Of a stretch of DNA of 64,000 nucleotides, positions 44,200 to 57,152 are shown piece by piece. The notes under the pieces were generated by a model. The model worked only from the letters and a program-made list of their open reading frames with translations. It was not told the origin of the DNA and searched no databases. The stretch comes from Ancylostoma caninum (lineage: Eukaryota > Nematoda > Chromadorea > Rhabditida > Ancylostomatidae), in the NCBI GenBank assembly GCA_037903475.1, contig JBAJFG010000370.1, positions 1,230,501 to 1,294,500 of the forward strand. Reading direction: 5' to 3'. The translations under genes were made by a program, and so were the position numbers. Position 1 is the first letter of the stretch. Each line of letters starts with the position of its first letter.

Positions 44200-46365
44200 T
44201 AATTCCACGATGGCGGCCTTCAGGTTCCGGGTTCACATACTTAATTTTTTCGCGTCCGAATAGTCGGTATTTGACAACATAGTAGCCGACTACTTCTTAG
44301 CATCACAAAAAAGCGCGTTATGTACATATGTACCCGCACGCATATGACTACGCCCTAGGCGCCCAGTGCGTCCTGACGATACTCTCCAATCAGTCCTTCG
44401 GTGTGTGTTCAGCGATGAGCTCAAAGTGACCGCGTGCTAGCCTTCAGCATTCGCAAGCGAGGTGTGTTGAATCTATTTTTCGATTACATTTCCGTCAGAG
44501 CTTTACGTAGGTACACCTTTGATTTTTTTCAAATTTAAAAAATGTAACTATCGAAGAAAACCTGATCAATTGTCACGATGGGCGTGGTCCTGAAAGTAAC
44601 AGATTGAGCTGAACAATGTAGAACGGATTGCGAGGCAAATTCGCTATGCATAAATAATGAATATTTCTCGTTTTTTTTTTTCAAAGCAGCAATTTTGAAG
44701 TATAGCCATGGTCATAGTTATTTACCTCCTCGCAAAACACCACTGCGAGGCAAATCCACTATGCTTCTTACGAGAGGTGAATCAAACAAAATGAGTCCTA
44801 GGAATGTGCATAATAATAATTTTGAAGTCCGTAAACCATACATCGTAAATTCCTCGACATTTCCTTGAACAGCAAACAGTAATGGCTAAGCGTTTAACTT
44901 ATGGCAAATCCGCAAACGCGTGCGCAAGGAAAATGCACAAAAAAAGCTGCTAATCCATAACGAGACCTATATGGGTAGAGAGTTTGTCTAACACAATGTT
45001 ACAATTTATACTTGAAATCTGCTAAATGGTCTACAGAAGCTCAGAATACCATGTGGACCAAGGGAAGGATACCATGGATACTGAGGAACTGTGGCGCGGT
45101 GTAATCTGTTCTCATCCTTCCTCAGTCTTGTCTTCGAAAGAATCACGATCGTTTTCAGCAGGCGCATGTGATAGGGCTGCACAGGAGCACCAAAAGGCAA
45201 TCGCAATTGGTTGTTGTAGCGTAAAGGTAGGTATCTCGCTCATCGTGAGCACGCTCGCAGGATCAAGTCCTACAGTGTGTGTCAGTTTCGCACTCATTTT
45301 CTGAGCTTCTGTTGGCCACTTAGCAAATTTCGAGTATATAATTGAACATGATTTTGGACATGCTCTCGAAACACATAGATGTCAGCTTGAATTAGCAGCC
45401 TAATTTCGTGGACTTCCCTTGTGAGCTGCGTCAGGGCTGCGACTTAGCCAATCCCTCATCATATAGACGCGTCGAACACACGCACCAACTTCAAATTGAC
45501 CTTTTGGAGATACTCCCAAAAATATTTGCATTTCGCTTGTCTATGCGGTTGAGGGGAATACTGGCGCTGCTTGACAACAGTTGCAACACAGAGTATGCGG
45601 ACAGAAGGGGGGAACTTGAATGGATGTACTTCCTTAGGTGAGAAGGTCATGGTGTTCAATAGTGTGGTCATTCATAGCAAACTGTGTATTGCCTGTTTCA
45701 ACTTACGAAGGAAATCTCAAATCCATTCTCAAAATGTCTGAATCTCCTCTTAGTGCTAAGTTATGCCCATTTTCGTTGTTTAGAGCGAAGTATAGGCTTT
45801 GTATGTCTAGAGCAGTTCGTAGAGCGAAGAAACGTCTTTGGTTCTTCATGTGAATGCTCACTGGTTTGAATATTGCATAGCACATAAAGATGGTTTTTTT
45901 TTTCGAGCGCCTCTTTTTTTAAACCAATTTTGAAGCGCCCTCACCATGTCCTCCGATCTATGTAATGGAAAGGAGTTCATATACAAAACGTACCTTAGCA
46001 GTGGAGTAGGGATGGGAACTTTGGAAGCATTGGAACGTGGAATATAACTGCTATCTAAAGAAAAGCTTCTAAAGATCTCTAAAGACGTATGAAACATAGC
46101 TTTAGGGTATCCACAGACATTGCCGGAAACTGTAATCTTTTGGTCTATTTTAAACTAACAAAGTCTGGGGATACTTTAGAAACAAATTAAGTGGTTGATT
46201 CTTACTTTCAAAAAATTCGAGAAGACAATGATAAACAGTTGTTTGGTTGGGGATCAGCGCTATTTGTTCTCTGAGGAAGTTCTGAAAGTAGTTTTGCAAA
46301 AGTCAGAAGTGCCAAATGCTTCTCTTTCTTTTTTGATTTTGTGGCTGTACCCCCTTTTTAGGACC
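44200..46365. other. No confident gene
   Basis: Some frames on both strands near 45000-45870 are open for 60-90 codons, without domains or consistent splicing. Confidence 0.35.
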
Positions 46366-46641
46366 TCATAAAAGAAATTCGGGTGCATATTTATGGTCAT
46401 CTCCTGTGACCAAAAGCCTATCTTCTGTCACGTCGTCCCTAACCTCAAAAGTTTTCTGTTCTGTGGCGCACAGATCGGAATCGTTGCAATGGCACTGAAT
46501 ACGTTTCGTTTGTCCCTCATCAGTACCTGAAAGGAATAGAATTATACAAATGAAGTGAACAGTTCGTTGAACTTCTGCCATCACCTTCCGTTGCATTAAC
46601 CTCCTCTCCTGCTGGTGCATCTACGCCCTTCACAGTACAAG
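46366..46641 (-). CDS. C-terminal exons of a small Cys-containing secreted or anchored protein
   Basis: Two minus-strand exons join in phase: 46585-46641 (CTVKGVDAPAGEEVNATE) and 46526-46366 (GTDEGQTKRIQCHCNDSDLC ... PEFLL, TGA). The 58-base intron has a GAAG|GTGATG donor and TTCCTTTCAG acceptor. The CHCNDSDLC pattern is like the last cysteines of Ly-6/activin-receptor-type three-finger domains (CxCxxDxC), but the first cysteines and the N-terminus were not found, so this is only suggestive. The acidic tail has no obvious membrane anchor. Confidence 0.55.
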
Positions 46642-47150
46642 CTGCAAGTGATGTAGCGTTCTAAAAGAACATTCTGGATCGGAATCAGGCTCAAAGTTCT
46701 CTTGTTCAAACACCGCAAGTGAGCATAGGGAGAAATGAGGGAATAAGGTTAGAGAACAATTGGTACGGAAGAAAGAGAAATAAATGAAAAACAATAGGTA
46801 AAGTAGCCGATTCAGAACCCATGGACACTGGTACATTATTCCATGTTGGGTGCTAAGAGGTTTTATAGAAGATTCGGAGACGACAGGGCAAGGTAAGGTA
46901 GCCGGTGTAATTGGGACCTACTGAAACCGAATAATTCCAATTGTTCCATCAAGGGTTTAGGGACTAATTAAGAAATACAGGTATTTAAGGAAGACTGGAC
47001 AGTTTTGCGTCTAAGGCTGCGCTGAACTTCCTTCAACCATTGAAGTTTTCGACTTGATTGGATATTTGTGTTGGTATTGTGTTCATGTGTGATCACCAAT
47101 ACGCCGCGCTGAGAAGGAAATCTAACGAGAAGTTTTTTTCCTGTTTCATC

Positions 47151-48307
47151 TCATTCACAATGGTCCTTCATCGAAGTCCGGATGAATCTGAGTTGCTGGG
47201 CTGCTTGTAGTGCACGACGTTCACATCTTGATGGACCAATCTGGAACCATTCGAGACCGTTTTCTCGTAGGTTCTGATAAAGCTGATAAGTTGCGCATCG
47301 TGTCAAATCAAACACTTTCGTGTCCCTTTCCCTTAAATTTTCCTAAGAACACGTCTTCCCTTTCAAATTCACGCATCTACACATACAAATGTGTTTTTTT
47401 TTCAAATATCTGCTTTAGGAAGACCTACTAAGACATTGCTAACTTTTCTATAAGCGCTTCATCGAAGCGGTATATATGGGACAAAAGCTTGTAAGCTTTC
47501 AAGACTAACCTCAAAGTCCAAGCCACCAAAATCGTAGTCGATCACACTGCATGAATCAGACGAGAACGTTACCCGAACAAAACAAAATTGAAATTCTGCT
47601 GACAAGTTGTAAATTTCATAGTCTGCTGATGAGTTCTAAATTAAACGGAAAAATACATGAAATATAAAAATACATAGTAGAACGAAAGAAAACAGAAATT
47701 TCGAAAATTTGAGTGCACAGTAAAATTTGTGCTCTCAATTTCGAGAGTCATAGGCTTTCTACAGTCCAGCCAAATTTCTTTGAAATTTTCCGAGTGAAGG
47801 TTCGCGTGATTTCAATTTTTTTTTTTGATTTTTTGTAAGTGAACATCTATTTTCGAGTGGTTGTCCAATAAAAAGTTGTCCAATAACCCGTGTACGAATT
47901 CAAATTCAATCGTTAAAATAACCGAAAGAGAAGATATGTTTATCAAAGCAACCTTACCTGACTGCTGCTCCCTATATAACACTTTATTGCTGATGTGGAA
48001 GTAAAATAAATAACGACTAAAGCATACCACAAGAGGTGATCTAAATGTTAAATACTAGCTACACAGCGTCACAATGCAAGTTGTGGGAAATCTACTGCAC
48101 AAACTATGGAATGAGGACATGTTTGGCTTACGCTCTACCTTGAAAGTATACGCATTACTGCTCATAGGATATCGAAAGGGGTAATCGCTTCGTTCAACCG
48201 TTTCCTTCAAGTAATCGATGTATTGATCGATGGCGCCAGCTACACCGGGTAGTACGAGCGGCAAAAACGAGTGGCGGACTGGAGCATAGGCTAATATTCG
48301 GTCACGT
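47151..48307 (-). CDS. Three C-terminal exons of a gene of unknown function
   Basis: Minus-strand exons 48307-48139, 47635-47510 and 47273-47151 fit perfectly: 169, 126 and 123 nt, donors CAAG|GTAGAG and GAG|GTTAGT, acceptors ATCGCAG, TTTAG and TATCAG, phases 0 and 0, final TGA. They give 138 residues: AYAPVRHSFLPLVLPGVAG...KETVERSDYPFRYP, then NSSADYEIYNLSAEFQFCFV...SVIDYDFGGLDFE, then NLRENGLEWFQIGPSRCE...KDHCE. Cysteines and the N-glycosylation-type NSS and NLS sites suggest an extracellular or luminal part. I do not recognise the family. Upstream exons lie beyond 48307. Confidence 0.75.
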
Positions 48308-48924
48308 CTGCGATATTGATTCGAAAACTTATTAATTTAGCTCTTCGTATCTTTAAAATAAATTTAGTGGTTGTTGCGGCATCCGCAGCCACTGATAGGC
48401 GAATTTTCCAGTTAGTGGTAACGAAAATGCTGGAAGAACATTAGCTTCTCCCATGGCCGAGAGGTCTCGGTTTGGGATTTCACAGCCTAACTCCTCTTTT
48501 TTCGGGAATCAAATCACGTGAAGAAGTTTGACTAGAATTATATATTGTAGAATATGCTACTAATGGAGGCAGCGTGCAGGGATTCTGGCATTTTCCTGCA
48601 CTCCTCCACGAGAAGTCTGCATTGGTGGACAACCAGAAGTGGAGCATCGGACTGGATACTGCCCCATCAGTGAAGGTGATGCAATTTGTAGCTATCTACT
48701 TACATCTAACCAATGACAGCTGTCTCCATTCCCTGACATCAATTGACATCAGTGGAAATGCGCGAAAATTTTTGGAATGACGGCCTCTTCACCAGCTACG
48801 ATAGTACTGCAACATAAAGTGAGACAAATCCTACTTTCATCCTTTGATCCTGAAATCTCAATCATTATCATTTGACCAGAGATGGATTTCAAGAAGTAAA
48901 CACCGTTTCATTCTCTGGATTCCA
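48308..48924. other. Unassigned between the unknown gene and the RTE relic
   Basis: It probably includes further introns of the minus-strand gene. A plus frame at 48574-48780 is open but has no recognisable domain. Confidence 0.35.
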
Positions 48925-51106
48925 CAGAAAGATGCGGTTGTCGACAACACCGACGAGGAGTACGATCGGCTTGTTCAGCATCTCCGCGACAGCGCAAGAA
49001 AAGCCAAGGATTCAAGAGCCACCAAGAGGCGCCTGTCCTACAGCTCGCAAAACGGTGCAGAGAAGCGATGAAAGAAGATCTCAAGGAGATGAGCAGCAGT
49101 GTTAGCCGAAGCCGCAGAGGCAGGGGAAAGCATACGCAACGCCAGCCGAGATTTCGCCTATCGTAAAGCTGAGATGACCGCCCTCCGGTGCCCAAATTTA
49201 ACAATTTCTGGACGGGTAATGGAGGAGGTCATCTACGACTTCCATTCGGATCTCTTCGATAGCCACGTCCACCTCCCTCAATGTTATCTCAGGGAGGATG
49301 CATATGTTGTCCCATCAGTTCTCCCTTCCGAAGCCATCAAGTCGGTGAAGATTCGTAGAGCACCGGGCCCTGACAGGATTCGACCAGAACATCATTGTAC
49401 CACTTACAGTCATTACAGAAAAGGAGAAGACGGAACGATCTTCTCATGATATTTAAGATCCTACATAATCTCTGTGAATTAAAAAGTTCTGATTTTTTCG
49501 TTCTGCGTAAATCTATCACAAGAGGTGGAACATTAAAGCCACACATATCTGTGGCGAAAACAACAATACGTCAGAATTTCTTTACTCATAGGGCGCTCTC
49601 TGAATATTTGAAGTTCACCAAAAACAAAAGTGTGCCAGTGAAATTTTCTCTATACAAAAAGGCAGTTGGCGAGTACCTGGACATCTAGCTCAAATATATG
49701 AGGTTTACTGCTCACTAAATTGTAGTGTTTAATGTTAACATATATGTACTTAAATACGACTGTCGACTAGATTACTTGTACTGTACTACTAATACCTATG
49801 CTTGTGTTCGAACCTGTACATTGTAATCACATGGATATACCATGTAATAAATAAATAAATAAATAAATAAATCTGAAGAACCTACCGCCAGTACTCATCA
49901 ACACGTTGGCTAGGCTTTCCACGCGGTACCTGTCAGAATGCAAGGTATCCAACCAATGGAAGACCAGCAGGACCGTGCTGCTGTACAAGAAGGGAGACCC
50001 GCAGGACATCGAAAATTATCGCCCCCATCTGCCTACTGTCCGTCGTCTACAAGCTTTTCATGCGAGTGATCCTAAACAGGATCAAAGGGACACTAGATGA
50101 AAGATAGCCGTGCGAGCAAGCAGGGTTTCGAAAAGGATTCAGTACGATCGACCACATACACACCGTCACTAGACTCATCGAGGTATCGCGAGAGTACAAA
50201 ATGCCCATCTGTTTCACGTTCATCGATCTGAAGAAAGCCTTCGACTCGGTTGAGACAGAAGCGGTCCTGGAAGCTCTGAGGAGCCAGGGCGTTCCTACTC
50301 AATACATCAAGATATTTCGTGAGCTCTACAGCAACTTTACAACCACGATTCTACGACGACATCACCATCAACAAGAGAGGGGTTCGGCAAGGCAACACCG
50401 TGTCTCCAAAACTACTCAGCGCCGCTCTTGAGGACGTCATGCGAAGACTAGAATGGGATTGCATGGGAGTGCAAGTTGATGGCCGGCGAGTTAACCATCT
50501 TCGCTTCGTTGACGACATCGTCGTTATAACGCCAAACATCAGCGAAGTGGAACGGATGCTGGTCGACTTCGACGACGCATGTGGAAAGATCGGTCTCCAA
50601 CTAAATCTGACGAAGACGATGTTCATGAGAAACGGATGGGTCCCGGATGCCCCATTCTCGCTCAACGGAACGACCGTATCCAAATGCTCCAGTTACGTAT
50701 ACCTAGGTCGGAAGTCAACATGATGAACTACCTCGCTCCAGAGCTGGGCAGGAGGAAACGAGCGGCTTGGAAAGCTTACAACAGCATCGAAGACGTAGTG
50801 AAGAAGACGAAGAACACCAGGCTCCATTCCCATATTCATTCTTCAACACAACGGTTCTCCCTGCTTTGACGTACGCATCAGAAACCTGGGCACTGCGCAA
50901 GCAGGATGAGAACGCGGTCAGCGTCGTCGAACGCTCTATCGAGAGGGTGATGCTAGGAATAACCCGCCTCATGCAAGTGAGGGCAGGAATATGGAGTTCC
51001 ACCCTGCGTCAACAGTCGAAGATCAGGGATGCTGCCACTTACGCCAAGTTGAATAGGATCAAGTGAGGCGGACGCGTGATGCGTCTTAACGACAACCGTT
51101 GGATTG
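48925..51106 (+). pseudogene. RTE-type non-LTR retrotransposon relic
   Basis: Fragments of one RT polyprotein in several frames: TDEEYDRLVQHL (48956), SIRNASRDFAYRKAEM (49130), RRAPGPDRIRPEH up to 49392, then after an insertion STRYLSECKVSNQWK from 49873, FIDLKKAFDSVE (motif A, about 50220), RGVRQGNTVSPKL (motif B, about 50380), LRFVDDIVVI (motif C with the DD pair, about 50500), and the post-RT region LTYASETWALRKQ (about 50870). This order and wording are those of the RTE clade abundant in strongylid worms. The 5' endonuclease is missing. Stops (for example TGA at 51064) and frameshifts make it dead. Confidence 0.9.
49393..49872 (+). mobile_element. 5'-truncated CR1/L2-like non-LTR element inserted in the RTE relic
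   Basis: It splits the RTE frame exactly between ...RPEH (ends 49392) and the continuing CTGAAGAACC (49873). Its own frame (49395-49688) encodes the post-RT C-terminus of a CR1/L2-type protein (LLMIFKILHNLCELKSSDFF, then HRALSEYLKF). It ends with a microsatellite tail (AATA)n at 49846-49872, as these elements do. No clear target duplication is seen because the tail masks the right side. Confidence 0.85.
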
Positions 51107-51112
51107 CCATAC

Positions 51113-51172
51113 TGTACCTATACATATACCATAGGTATATGTATGGTACATATACATATACCATATACCGTT
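51113..51172. repeat. AT-rich palindromic block
   Basis: Overlapping inverted copies of CATATACC / GGTATATG right after the end of RTE similarity. Confidence 0.7.
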
Positions 51173-51393
51173 CGTTTATCAACGTAGTGATTGTCGCAAT
51201 TGGGCAATTTTTATTGGAATGATAGACACCCGTAGTCGCACCCAACGCCCCCACCTTGTGGATCGCCGATAAGGTACGGTTTTTTTTTGTTAGGTCGTGG
51301 TTCCATGGCCAAAAATTAGGCTTAGTATGTTTCTTCGTAGGTTTGCGGAGGCGTTTGGCCGAATAAATTGCAATCGAATTCACCTTTCAGTCT

Positions 51394-51418
51394 CTGAAGA
51401 AGGCGAACTCGCCGAAAC
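51394..51418 (+). ncRNA. Hammerhead-like motif, third plus-strand context
   Basis: CTGAAGA, one extra A, perfect stem GGCG-AACT-CGCC, then GAAAC followed by GTC and an AATAAATAAA run. This is the cleanest core next to the one at 57944. No Penelope coding sequence was recognised beside it, so it is a solo terminal fragment. Confidence 0.5.
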
Positions 51419-51449
51419 GTCAAAAATAAATAAAGTTACTAACAATCTC

Positions 51450-52783
51450 GTGTTCGGCTGCAATAGAACAATCCACAATCTGCCAGTCTACAATGCCGAG
51501 ATTCATCGAGAGTCGAGCACGGCGACTATTGGAATGATAGTTCAGTCGCAGCAAAACGCTGGTGGGACCCATGCGTTTGCGACTTTGTGGCTACCGTGCT
51601 GCATTCTCATCTAGGTCATGCATCCTGCATTGATTGGTGCTTATCATCGACAGATCGATGATCCTTGTAGTATTCGTGTTCACCGCCGATACTGTATCTC
51701 CTGTGGAGGGGGCGGAGCTAACCCGTCTCATGCTAAAGATATTTGTTCCTAGTCGAGATGAGGCTATAAGCCCAACGAGCCCTCATTACTCACTTTACTC
51801 TTCTCACTCACCCTCTATTGTACTGTATATAATAAATACCCACTGAACCACCGCGTTTATCGCACATACGGACAAGAAAAGTCCAAGAGTCTCAGTGCCC
51901 ACAACAGTTCTTGTGGAAAACCCTTCGCAAATGGATGCGTGCGCCTGACGCGTGAATGTCGCACGCACCTAGTGTAAAATACCTTGGTTCCCACGATCCT
52001 CAGAAGTAAAGTTGCGATGTGACTTAACAGTCAATCTCCACTGTTGCTATATTCTTCATGCCAAGTTCACTCATATATGTAAGTTGGATGCCAAAAGATA
52101 ACCTGAAATTGACGGTAATAAGGAGAGCATTTAGAAGGTATGTAGCATTCATTTTGCGTTCATTCCAATTCCATGCAGCTCTCCCCCCCCCCCCAAAAAA
52201 AAAACAAATTCTGTCCTCTCAGTCTAGTTGTGCCAGTGTCTGTTTCACTGGCTCAACTAGACTGGGGAGGATACTTGGAGAAACGCCACGACAGGAAAAA
52301 TGAAAAAAAGGAAAGTTGGATCTGAAAAAATTGTAGAAGGTTTGAGCAAAAACAAGCACATATCCATGAAAACTCAAATGTCGTCGCGTTTGAAACTAAC
52401 TTTATATAGTAGCTAAGAAAGCCTTGGAATTGCACGCTACAGTCTCATCAACCCACTTTTATTGTCTTCACATTCTTCTTGTTTATGTTTTCTTCTGCTC
52501 TTTATTCTCAGCTCTTTTGTGAATGTCTACTTTAAAAGGGCTCCTCCAAATCCAAAACCACTATCAGAAATGATAACAGACGAGCAGCTGCAACCTCCTC
52601 TCAACCCCATTTTTACCTAACGACCGAACAACTTACAAATACAATTCGCGCAATCGAGTGATTAAAGCGACGTCTCGTTCTATTTTAACCCGCGAGCAAA
52701 TCCTTGTCTTCTCCAGTTTTTAGTGGCGTTTCTCGTGCTGTTTGTCTAATTATTGTCAGTTTGTAATTTTTCTCCTTAGGAGA
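51450..52783. other. Intergenic sequence left of EMC6
   Basis: No gene seen. A short inverted repeat (TCAGTCTAGTTG...CAACTAGACTGGG) lies at about 52219-52265. Confidence 0.4.
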
Positions 52784-55401
52784 ATGGCTCCGAAAACGAA
52801 GGCCTCTGATAAGAACAAGGACAAGCAGAAGGGGCTGGAGGTTTTCAGGTATTTGTTACCCTTGTTTTTCACTATTTTCTTGTCTTGAGGTTATATTTTA
52901 CTTGTGGCTTTTTTTTTCGCATCCTTTCCTAAGAATGAGTGACTCCTACTGATAGGAACTATTCTACTTCAGAGGAAAAAATGCCAAGGGCTTTCAGATT
53001 GCTTTTTTTTTCGTTGAAACTCTGCATAGAGAAATTATATGAAAGCTGAACAGTTTTACACTCATAACCACATTTCGGTAGGATTAGGTATGCTTTAGAT
53101 TCGACATGTTTGGTTATCATGTGCTTGCCGACATTTTAACCAATGTCCCGCAGTACCGCAGCATCTCTTCGAAAAGGGTGCGGAGAAAATGGAGTTGGGG
53201 GGGGGGGCACTCTTGTGAAGCCTAAGCATAAACCTTAGGCTCAGGCTTGAACCCGTGCTTAAGCATAGGATTAGACTTGGATTTAGCATAGGCTTAGGCT
53301 TGTGAGGTGAAGCCTATGACATTTTATAGTGTCCCCCCCCAACTCCCTTTTCGCCAAGGGTACTAAATGACCTCAGGTTTGGGATTAGCTTATGAAATAA
53401 CCCGACCACGCAAGATTTTAGAAGGGTCTGTTGCTTCATGAAAGACAATGGTGCTGGAGTTGTTAATTGAAGCGTTTGGAACGGCAGTATGAGATACATT
53501 GCTCGGTTAACGTTGTCGGCATGCTGCAATGCCCGGCGAGGAACGTATCTTGTGCAGCCGTTGACAATCTCCTCTTCACAGTTAGCCCGCCACACTTAGG
53601 TTCACACTGAATGTTGGGAAGAAGTTTTGCCCGCACGGATCATATATCTCCGGTATTGCTCTTTTTTTCTCATAACACAAAAACTCATTTACGAACATTC
53701 TGAGCAATAACGTATACCTCTTCTTGAACTAACTCCGTAATGGGGTTGCATTACGAAACAGTATGCGATATTTGGGTTCATGAAGTCATGTACCACCTTT
53801 CGCAAAGCTTCAGCAAAGTATTTCGAAATGTCTCCAAGTTTTTTTTTTCTTTTTTTTGGAGGGGGGGGGGGGAGTTTCTCAGGTGAAATAGTGCTGAATG
53901 ACAAGCCATCTACTGGTAAGAATAACTACTTTAGCCGCGCCAGTTTTCCCTTACTTTTTCCTGTTTTGTTCTGTTTGCAAAAGATAGACCGCTATGGGCC
54001 GATTTTATGCGATCGCAGTGGGAGTCGAAATCTGTTCTCTGAACCATTCCCTCTTGCTAAATACGATCCATCGAACCTTTTGCAAAAGGAAGTGAAGTGG
54101 CTCAGACAGTCCATTTTACTCCTAAAATAGATGATTGGCCTATTTCGAAGAAGTTCTATACGCTGTGGCAGCTGTGAGAGGCTAGAGTTTTTCGTGAAGT
54201 TGAAGTGCCACTGTAACTTGATGAAAGACTGTGAGCTCCACTAAATTATGTACGTAACATTGGAAGTTTCAGTGAGTCTGCAATGAGGAACAACTTCAGC
54301 TCTCTTGAATATAGTAGGACATGCCAAGCAGCAGCGTCTGGAATGGCTGCAGGTAAGCATCGACAATGTTTCGTTTTCTCGATTACCGTATTGATTGCTT
54401 CCACTTGATGATTGGTTTTGATCCAATTCATGTTGGAGTATACTAATTTATAATCAGCATGACTAGCTTACTAGAGGAAATGTTTTCCAGGTATTCTCGG
54501 ACTGACTGGTATACCTGGCTTCATTTTCTACTTCGTTACGGTTGCAATACAGGTCGGAATCTTTTCATTTTCTATCTTTCCACTACCATTACTCTCAAGC
54601 CCATGTCTTTCTTATATCGATTTTCGCCATTACTTCTTCCAAATATGTATATGCTCGACGAATTCCGTCGAAGAATCTGAGTTTGTGTGTAACGGCAAAC
54701 GGGGAGGATCTGTCATGAAAGCTAGTATAATGAAGACAACCACGCTTTCATCTCGCGTTAAACTTGCATTCTACGCTGAAGTTAGTGTACTGCACTAAAA
54801 ATGCGAACCAAAATTTCAAAGGAAACATTGTTATCCTTCAACAGTGAACTTTCTTTAGTTTCGGAAGCTTCCATTTGCGTGATTGGCTGGTTTCTGAAAC
54901 TGCTAAATACTGAACTTTATGTGATGTCTAAAAGTTTCTTTTCTGTTCGATTCATGTTAACAGTTCTTAAGCAGCTCGCAGCAGTAGATAGTGAGCAGCA
55001 TTGGTTTTAGGTGTGCAAGATCTGTTGCTCAAAGTTACTTGACGAGGGCTTAAGTCCTGGATTGACCATTAGTATTCTTTCAAGTAAATATCTTTTCTTG
55101 TTTATATTTGTGGATCTTCTTTAAGGAAGCGTCAAGCAACTTTCCCCTTTCCTTACATGATCATCCATGTCCACTTTTGGATCCATTTTACCAAAGAATC
55201 ATGTATCAGGATTTACGCCATTTCTTTTCCATCATCTCATTGTTGTTTTATCAGGCACTCTTCTGGGAGGCGAAAGCAGGTTTTGAATGGAAGTCTTATT
55301 TCCTTGACCGAACGCTCTCCGTGACACATTCAATCGTCGGCGGACTATTCACCTACATTCTTTTTTGGGTATTCCTCTATGGAATGGTTCACGTGTACTA
55401 G
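52784..55401 (+). CDS. emc-6: ER membrane protein complex subunit 6 (EMC6)
   Basis: Four exons, 52784-52848, 54273-54352, 54491-54552 and 55255-55401, join in phase to 117 residues, close to the usual length of about 110. The ATG follows a TTCTCCTTAG acceptor by four bases, as expected for spliced-leader trans-splicing. The product starts with a Lys-rich cytosolic tail ([16 protein letters not shown]), then the conserved SESAMRNN / EYSRTCQAA segment, [17 protein letters not shown] (first membrane helix), a loop with [10 protein letters not shown], and the hallmark C-terminus GGLFTY...[12 protein letters not shown]6 is a core subunit of the EMC insertase, which places tail-anchored and multipass proteins in the ER membrane. 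The first intron (1.4 kb) has G-runs and simple sequence. AATAAA follows at 55585. All key regions are intact. Confidence 0.95.
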
Positions 55402-55584
55402 TCACTTCGTCGTTGTTGTTTTTTTTTGCGTAATATCGTTAAATCCGTTTTCTTTGTTCCAAGTTCATTGTCACATGTGATGCTTTATCTTCCACGACAA
55501 TTGGATTTATGTAGTACATTCCTTCCCCTGTTTGATTACTTATTGTAAATATTTTGTTGATGGCCTCATTAATTGATTGTAATT

Positions 55585-55590
55585 AATAAA
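55585..55590 (+). terminator. Polyadenylation signal of EMC6
   Basis: AATAAA 184 bases after the EMC6 stop codon. Confidence 0.7.
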
Positions 55591-55601
55591 TATTATCAAG
55601 A

Positions 55602-57094
55602 ATGTATAAATTCTGAGGAGATTTCCGTGTTCTAGGACCTTGTCTTAGTAATGACAATATTGTTCCAACGATAACTATATGTTAAGTGTGGGACTCTCAA
55701 CAGTATTCTTCAAATCTAGTTGTGCCCGTCCATTCACTTATGAGCGATTTCTATTTCAATAGTGAATTAACTTGTAAAGACATTATCACATATAAGGCAC
55801 TCAACATTGTATCTGTGAAATCTTCTTGTCATCTCAGTTAGCTGGACTGAAGTTCTGCAGTGTTAAAGAGCATTCGAAGTGGTTTACATGTAGGGTGCAT
55901 CTCCTACATGATTTTGATTGTACTTTTTTTTCTTTAGAAATGAGTAGTACTAGGACCAATGTGGTGTAGAAATAGTACTTAATGTGATGACCACAGTTCG
56001 ATTACGGTCATATTCTGAGTTCATGGGATGGGTTTTGAAAATTTTGAAAATCTTTTCTCATAGTGCTGCATCCATCGCTTCCAATTCAAATTTCAGCCAG
56101 GTAGTTTTTTTCATGTTTACTAGCCATTGCAAGACACTAAGTGAATATACAGGAGACTTCAACGCTTGATGTTCGCAGCAAGTGCTACACTACACGCAAC
56201 GTGGGCATCTGATTGTCTGCTAATCCACACATTTCAATGGTATCACCGCTTCTATTTTTATCAGATCCTACTGCTTCCTCTTTTAACCAGTGGAAGCAAC
56301 CGACCTTTGAGTTTCCTGCAAGTAAGGATTCAACGCCACCAATTATCTATACCCCACGAAGCCATGAGAGCACAAGATGAAGATGAAGACTTTGGGCTGC
56401 TCAAGAGAAATACAAAAAAGGCTGTTGCTCAAACGGGCGAACTGCTCTTTTAGCATTCAACTATCTTCACTTCTGGACAAATGAATTAAAATTAAAACGC
56501 CCAGATGAAAAACCTGTAGCGAATGGCCTGTCCATTTCACTCTTACAATAATTTTCACTGAAATTTAGAGGCAAATTTTATTCTGAAAGACAAACGTTCA
56601 TGGAAGGTGCTCACGTTCGTCATTGGAAATACCGAAAAACGGTGTCTTACAATCTCTTAATTTATTCGGCAATTTCAAGAGGGCACACATGACACATGAT
56701 CAATCCATTAATTCTACCCGTCTGATCACACTCATTGCCGATCAAATATTTGAACCCTTGATTCTTGCAAAGTATTATGGTTACCTTAAAAGAGATGAGA
56801 GTGAATCCCTCGCGAAGCTTCGGATTACGTCATACTGTATTCGGCTTGTTGTGCATTGGCTACTACGCGTTTTTACGACCCAAAATTCGTCACTGTGTGG
56901 GCGTCATCTTCGCCAAAAGACTGGCGTGGTCGTTTGTGCTTATTTGGAGTCTGCTTTATGACTCATGTTACTTTCTGTGAATGTTGCTGTTTCCCTTTGT
57001 GTTCTTTGAATTTAGTTGTTCTTCATTTACACCTCTAAGATGTACTACCTGCCTTTATCTAAAATAATTCCTAGTTATGGGTTTCGTTTTTCAG
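55602..57094. other. Intergenic or 5' region of the alpha-catenin gene
   Basis: Open frames at 56166-56453 and 56623-56961 have no recognisable domain and no convincing splicing. They may include an unseen first exon of the next gene. Confidence 0.35.
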
Positions 57095-57152
57095 AAATAA
57101 ACTCGTGATTCTTGGTGTATTCGTACGTTACGCTGCACCGCTATTGTATCCA

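Noticed and set aside
53780..54130. Open frame in EMC6 intron 1 with an [11 protein letters not shown] run
   Set aside because: It depends on homopolymers, and the EMC6 exons join in phase without it.
54459..54680. Alternative frame through EMC6 exon 3
   Set aside because: The phase with exons 2 and 4 requires the [14 protein letters not shown] reading, which is the conserved EMC6 helix.
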